A DNA stretch of 8,607 bases from positions 1-8,607 of the forward strand of contig CAKUOH010000036.1 in assembly GCA_934668765.1 (NCBI GenBank), read 5' to 3'. Both the position numbers and the translations under genes were made by a program. Positions 7,080-8,607 of this stretch are shown in pieces. This DNA is from an uncultured Helicobacteraceae bacterium (lineage in GTDB: Bacteria; Campylobacterota; Campylobacteria; Campylobacterales; Helicobacteraceae). The stretch's first letter is position 1, and every line of letters starts with the position of its first letter. The notes beneath the pieces are model-generated. The model was not told the DNA's origin. It did no database searches and saw nothing but the letters and a program-made list of their open reading frames with translations.

Positions 7080-7289
7080 TTATTTTGTTAGATTCATAAG
7101 CACAAAGTCGCTTTTTTCGCCATCTGTGGCAAATCGCACATCAAAATTATCACTAAAAATTAGCATTTTTAATAGCACAAAAATTACAAGTAATTTTATT
7201 GCAATAAGCCCCCAAAGCGTTTTGCCAAGCGTCATATTGCGAAATCCTTGCACATAAAAATTGCCGATTTTTTTAAGAAATGCTACCAA
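7080..7289 (-). CDS. DUF4492 small membrane protein upstream of cydA
   Basis: The 69-residue protein has a conserved core YVQGFRNMTLGKTLWGLIAIK, one hydrophobic helix (about 28-46) and a polar tail. This is the DUF4492 pattern, a family I know from genes placed directly before cydA in Bacteroidetes and Campylobacterota. Its function is not established; the position suggests a role in assembling or stabilising cytochrome bd. The start is TTG at 7287-7289: no ATG or GTG is available in frame between it and an upstream stop, and an AAAGGT site lies 6 nt before it. Note the duplicated GGTAGCAT flanking the start codon. cydA follows after 16 nt, so it shares the operon. Confidence 0.85.
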   Translation of the reverse strand: MVAFLKKIGNFYVQGFRNMTLGKTLWGLIAIKLLVIFVLLKMLIFSDNFDVRFATDGEKSDFVLMNLTK

Positions 7290-7295
7290 GATGCT

Positions 7296-7301
7296 ACCTT
7301 T
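7296..7301 (-). promoter_or_regulatory. Ribosome binding site selecting a TTG start
   Basis: AAAGGT on the minus strand, 6 nt before TTG 7289. With a TAG upstream in frame and no other start codon, it fixes the start of the DUF4492 gene. A TTG start may keep expression of this first cistron low relative to cydA. Confidence 0.6.
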
Positions 7302-7351
7302 GCGTTGTTTGCGCTATTTTTTAAGATTTATCATTGAAATTCAAGGGCGAA

Positions 7352-7357
7352 ATTATA
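7352..7357 (-). promoter_or_regulatory. -10 box (TATAAT) of the cytochrome bd operon
   Basis: A perfect TATAAT on the minus strand in the 90-bp gap after the metallopeptidase stop. No clear -35 is seen, as usual for this bacterial group; the upstream DNA has A/T runs instead. Transcription would begin near 7344-7346, giving a leader of about 55 nt before the DUF4492 gene. It would drive DUF4492, cydA, cydB, the small ORF and probably the SDR gene. Confidence 0.65.
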
Positions 7358-7379
7358 TCCTTTAAAACTTTAAGATTTT

Positions 7380-8042
7380 TTAATGTTGCAGTAACGCCTT
7401 TGCTTCGCGCCAATTTGGCATTAGCATACCAAGCACCGCGTAAAATCCGCGCCCGTGATTTGGTTGCAGTAAATGCGCTAGTTCGTGCGTTAGGACATAT
7501 TCAAAGCAAATCTGTGGGCGCGAAAAAAGTGCAATATTTAGGGAGATTCGCGCTTCTTTATAATTGCAACTGCCCCATTTGCTAGTCATCTCACGGAAGC
7601 TAATGTGGGAAATATCCCTATTTATCACACTTTTATGTTTTGCGATGATTGAATCTACAAGGTTTTGCGACTTTTTGCGATACCATTTGAAAATCATTTT
7701 TTTGATTTTCTCATTTTGGGTTTGCGCCGAATCTATCGATTTTAGTGCGATTTCTAGCGTTTTTTCGCCTAAAATATTTTGCGATTCGCACACGCTGTTT
7801 TTTGGTGCGATTCGCAGGTGCAAAATGTATTTTTCGCTAAAATAATAAATTGCTTCGCCATCCGCATATTTAGGGATTGTTTGCAGTTTGGATTCAATCC
7901 ATTTGCTATGCTTATTGACAAAATTTTGGATAAATTCTTTGCTTGTGTGGCGTGGCGCAGAAACCTTTATGACGCCATTTTTATCCACGCGCAAGGTAAT
8001 GGACTTGATATTTTTGGTGGTAAGCTGATAATTTGTCGTCAT
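7380..8042 (-). CDS. YgjP-family (DUF45) zinc metallopeptidase-like protein
   Basis: The 220-residue protein belongs to the YgjP-like/DUF45 metallopeptidase-like family, often annotated as M48 or SprT-like. The C-terminal half has MTSKWGSCN (152-160) and the zinc signature THELAHLLQPNHGRGFY: His186, Glu187 and His190 of HExxH plus a third ligand His196, followed by MLMPNWR. The N-terminal half has the variable beta-rich VDKNGVIKVSAPRH region and an HSKWIESK helix. No signal peptide or membrane span is seen, so it should be cytoplasmic. The physiological substrate of this family is not settled. It begins 12 nt after the cytochrome c gene, but its ribosome site is weak (TAAAG about 10 nt upstream), so it may depend on coupled translation. 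Confidence 0.88.
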   Translation of the reverse strand: MTTNYQLTTKNIKSITLRVDKNGVIKVSAPRHTSKEFIQNFVNKHSKWIESKLQTIPKYADGEAIYYFSEKYILHLRIAPKNSVCESQNILGEKTLEIALKSIDSAQTQNEKIKKMIFKWYRKKSQNLVDSIIAKHKSVINRDISHISFREMTSKWGSCNYKEARISLNIALFSRPQICFEYVLTHELAHLLQPNHGRGFYAVLGMLMPNWREAKALLQH

Positions 8043-8054
8043 TATTTTTTGGCT

Positions 8055-8417
8055 TTAGCGCGGTGGCTTGAAATTTGGATTTAGAAATTTATAAAGTGCC
8101 AAAAGCTCGGAGCTTGTGAGATTGTAGCTAGGCATAAGACCTTTTGGAGTTTTTAGCGCACTCTCAAATCTTATAAAATTCACGCCACGAATATCGGGTG
8201 CAGCGATATTTTTCGCCTTGCCGTTTTGGTAAATCGTGCTAATGATTGCGCCCTCCGCATTATCCCCGTGGCACTTTATACAGCCAATCCCGCGCGGATT
8301 TTTATACAACGCCCTGCCATATTCAAAAAGCGTCAAAAAATCCTGCCTTGTATTTTTAGCACTTTGATTTTCCGCAAACAGCACACTAAATAGCAACAAA
8401 ATCATAGCAAATCGCAT
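8055..8417 (-). CDS. Exported mono-haem cytochrome c
   Basis: The 120-residue product has a signal peptide (MRFAMILLLFSVLFA, likely cut before ENQ) and one class I cytochrome c domain. It shows GRALYKNPRGIGCIKCHG with the haem motif Cys46-x-x-Cys49-His50, and GLMPSYNLTSSELLALYKFL, where Met95 is the probable sixth iron ligand and the final helix closes the fold. It would carry electrons in the periplasm; the partner is unknown. An upstream in-frame ATG at 8516 would add 33 residues, but the ATG at 8417 has the ribosome site AAGGAA and directly begins the signal peptide, so I chose it. Possible partners are the usual bc1 complex, cbb3 oxidase or peroxidases; cytochrome bd itself takes electrons from quinol and does not need it. 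Confidence 0.88.
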   Translation of the reverse strand: MRFAMILLLFSVLFAENQSAKNTRQDFLTLFEYGRALYKNPRGIGCIKCHGDNAEGAIISTIYQNGKAKNIAAPDIRGVNFIRFESALKTPKGLMPSYNLTSSELLALYKFLNPNFKPPR

Positions 8418-8421
8418 AAGA

Positions 8422-8427
8422 TTCCTT
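8422..8427 (-). promoter_or_regulatory. Ribosome binding site fixing the cytochrome c start
   Basis: The minus strand reads AAGGAA, 4 nt before the ATG at 8417. No comparable site precedes the earlier in-frame ATG at 8516. Confidence 0.65.
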
Positions 8428-8445
8428 ATAAAATTTATTCGCGCA

Positions 8446-8454
8446 ATTTTAGCA
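8446..8454 (-). promoter_or_regulatory. Extended -10 promoter for cytochrome c / metallopeptidase genes
   Basis: The minus strand reads TGCTAAAAT: the extended TGN plus TAAAAT, 5 of 6 to TATAAT. It lies about 29 nt before the chosen ATG, so the transcript would have a short leader and would not include the upstream ATG at 8516, supporting the shorter protein. Confidence 0.5.
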
Positions 8455-8468
8455 TTTTTTATACCGCA

Positions 8469-8508
8469 TTTTGGATTTGATATTTTAATAAAAACCTTAC
8501 ATCCAAAA
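8469..8508. repeat. Inverted repeat TTTTGGAT / ATCCAAAA in divergent promoter region
   Basis: Arms 8469-8476 and 8501-8508 are complementary over 8 bp with a 24-bp spacer. A further ATCCAAA occurs at 8538-8544. Being between two divergent genes, these could be binding sites for one regulator, but AT-rich DNA gives such matches by chance. Confidence 0.25.
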
Positions 8509-8515
8509 ATCTCCA

Positions 8516-8521
8516 TAAAAT
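8516..8521 (+). promoter_or_regulatory. Possible -10 box for the plus-strand gene at window end
   Basis: TAAAAT, 5 of 6 to TATAAT, 65 bp before the ATG at 8587. Other AT-rich hexamers nearby (TATTTA at about 8556) could serve too, so the assignment is weak. Confidence 0.25.
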
Positions 8522-8573
8522 ATCAAAAAATCACAAAATCCAAACATTTACTTTCTATTTAAGTTTAATTTAA

Positions 8574-8582
8574 GGGGGGGGG
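8574..8582 (+). repeat. Poly-G tract (G9) in Shine-Dalgarno position
   Basis: Nine consecutive G, preceded by TTTAA and followed by TAGA and then ATG, so the run ends 4 nt before the start codon and overlaps the place of the ribosome site. G runs of this length are very rare in such AT-rich DNA and are known slippage sites for phase variation in Helicobacter and Campylobacter. A change of length would alter ribosome site strength or spacing rather than the frame, since an in-frame TAA at 8566-8568 and no start codon lie upstream. Confidence 0.8.
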
Positions 8583-8586
8583 TAGA

Positions 8587-8607
8587 ATGTCATTTGTGTT
8601 TAAAAGC
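8587..8607 (+). CDS. Start of an unidentified plus-strand gene (3' truncated by window edge)
   Basis: Seven codons are visible, ATG then MSFVFKS, running off the window. The start is supported by the G-rich ribosome site immediately upstream and by its divergent arrangement with the cytochrome c gene. Too little is present to name the product. The preceding G9 tract hints at a phase-variable gene, which in this bacterial group are often surface-structure or restriction-modification genes, but that is a guess. Confidence 0.45.

Noticed and set aside
8418..8516. 33-residue N-terminal extension of the cytochrome c
   Set aside because: It would bury the signal peptide, lacks a good ribosome site and crosses the extended -10 promoter at 8446-8454; the ATG at 8417 has AAGGAA in front.

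Overview
The window looks like chromosome from a campylobacterotal (epsilonproteobacterial) species, most likely a Helicobacter of the enterohepatic kind. The support is the AT-rich intergenic DNA, the many GATTCGC-type intergenic repeats, promoters with a recognisable -10 but no clear -35, a G-homopolymer placed just before a start codon, and the protein families present. I assign no species. All complete genes are on the minus strand. Only the two partial genes at the window edges are on the plus strand.

Region 1 (1-1154): the 3' end of an alanine racemase gene, then about 770 bp without a believable gene. This gap is filled by at least five imperfect copies of a palindromic GTCATTGCGAG...AGCAATC repeat in both orientations, plus two related G-rich hairpins with GCAA loops.

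Region 2 (1155-3537): a two-gene acetate uptake operon, a yjcH-like DUF485 membrane protein followed by the sodium/solute symporter ActP with a 4-nt overlap. It is preceded by a 359-bp AT-rich leader holding a 17-bp direct repeat with 31-bp periodicity and an inverted repeat over a candidate extended -10.

Region 3 (3538-7357): a cytochrome bd quinol oxidase operon. A perfect TATAAT box precedes a DUF4492 small membrane protein (TTG start), then cydA, cydB, an easily missed 34-residue single-span protein in the place where CydX sits in other bacteria, and a YdfG-like short-chain dehydrogenase joined to it by a TAATG stop/start overlap. CydA has the long Q-loop arrangement.

Region 4 (7380-8607): a secreted mono-haem cytochrome c followed by a YgjP-family (DUF45) metallopeptidase, probably one operon. 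Divergent from it, a new plus-strand gene begins at the window edge, with a run of nine G in its Shine-Dalgarno position, a strong candidate for phase variation.

The theme is respiration and carbon uptake: acetate import, high-affinity oxygen reduction by cytochrome bd, a periplasmic electron carrier and an accessory dehydrogenase. The least described elements are the 34-residue protein after cydB, the unidentified gene behind the G9 tract, and the repeated leader of the acetate operon.
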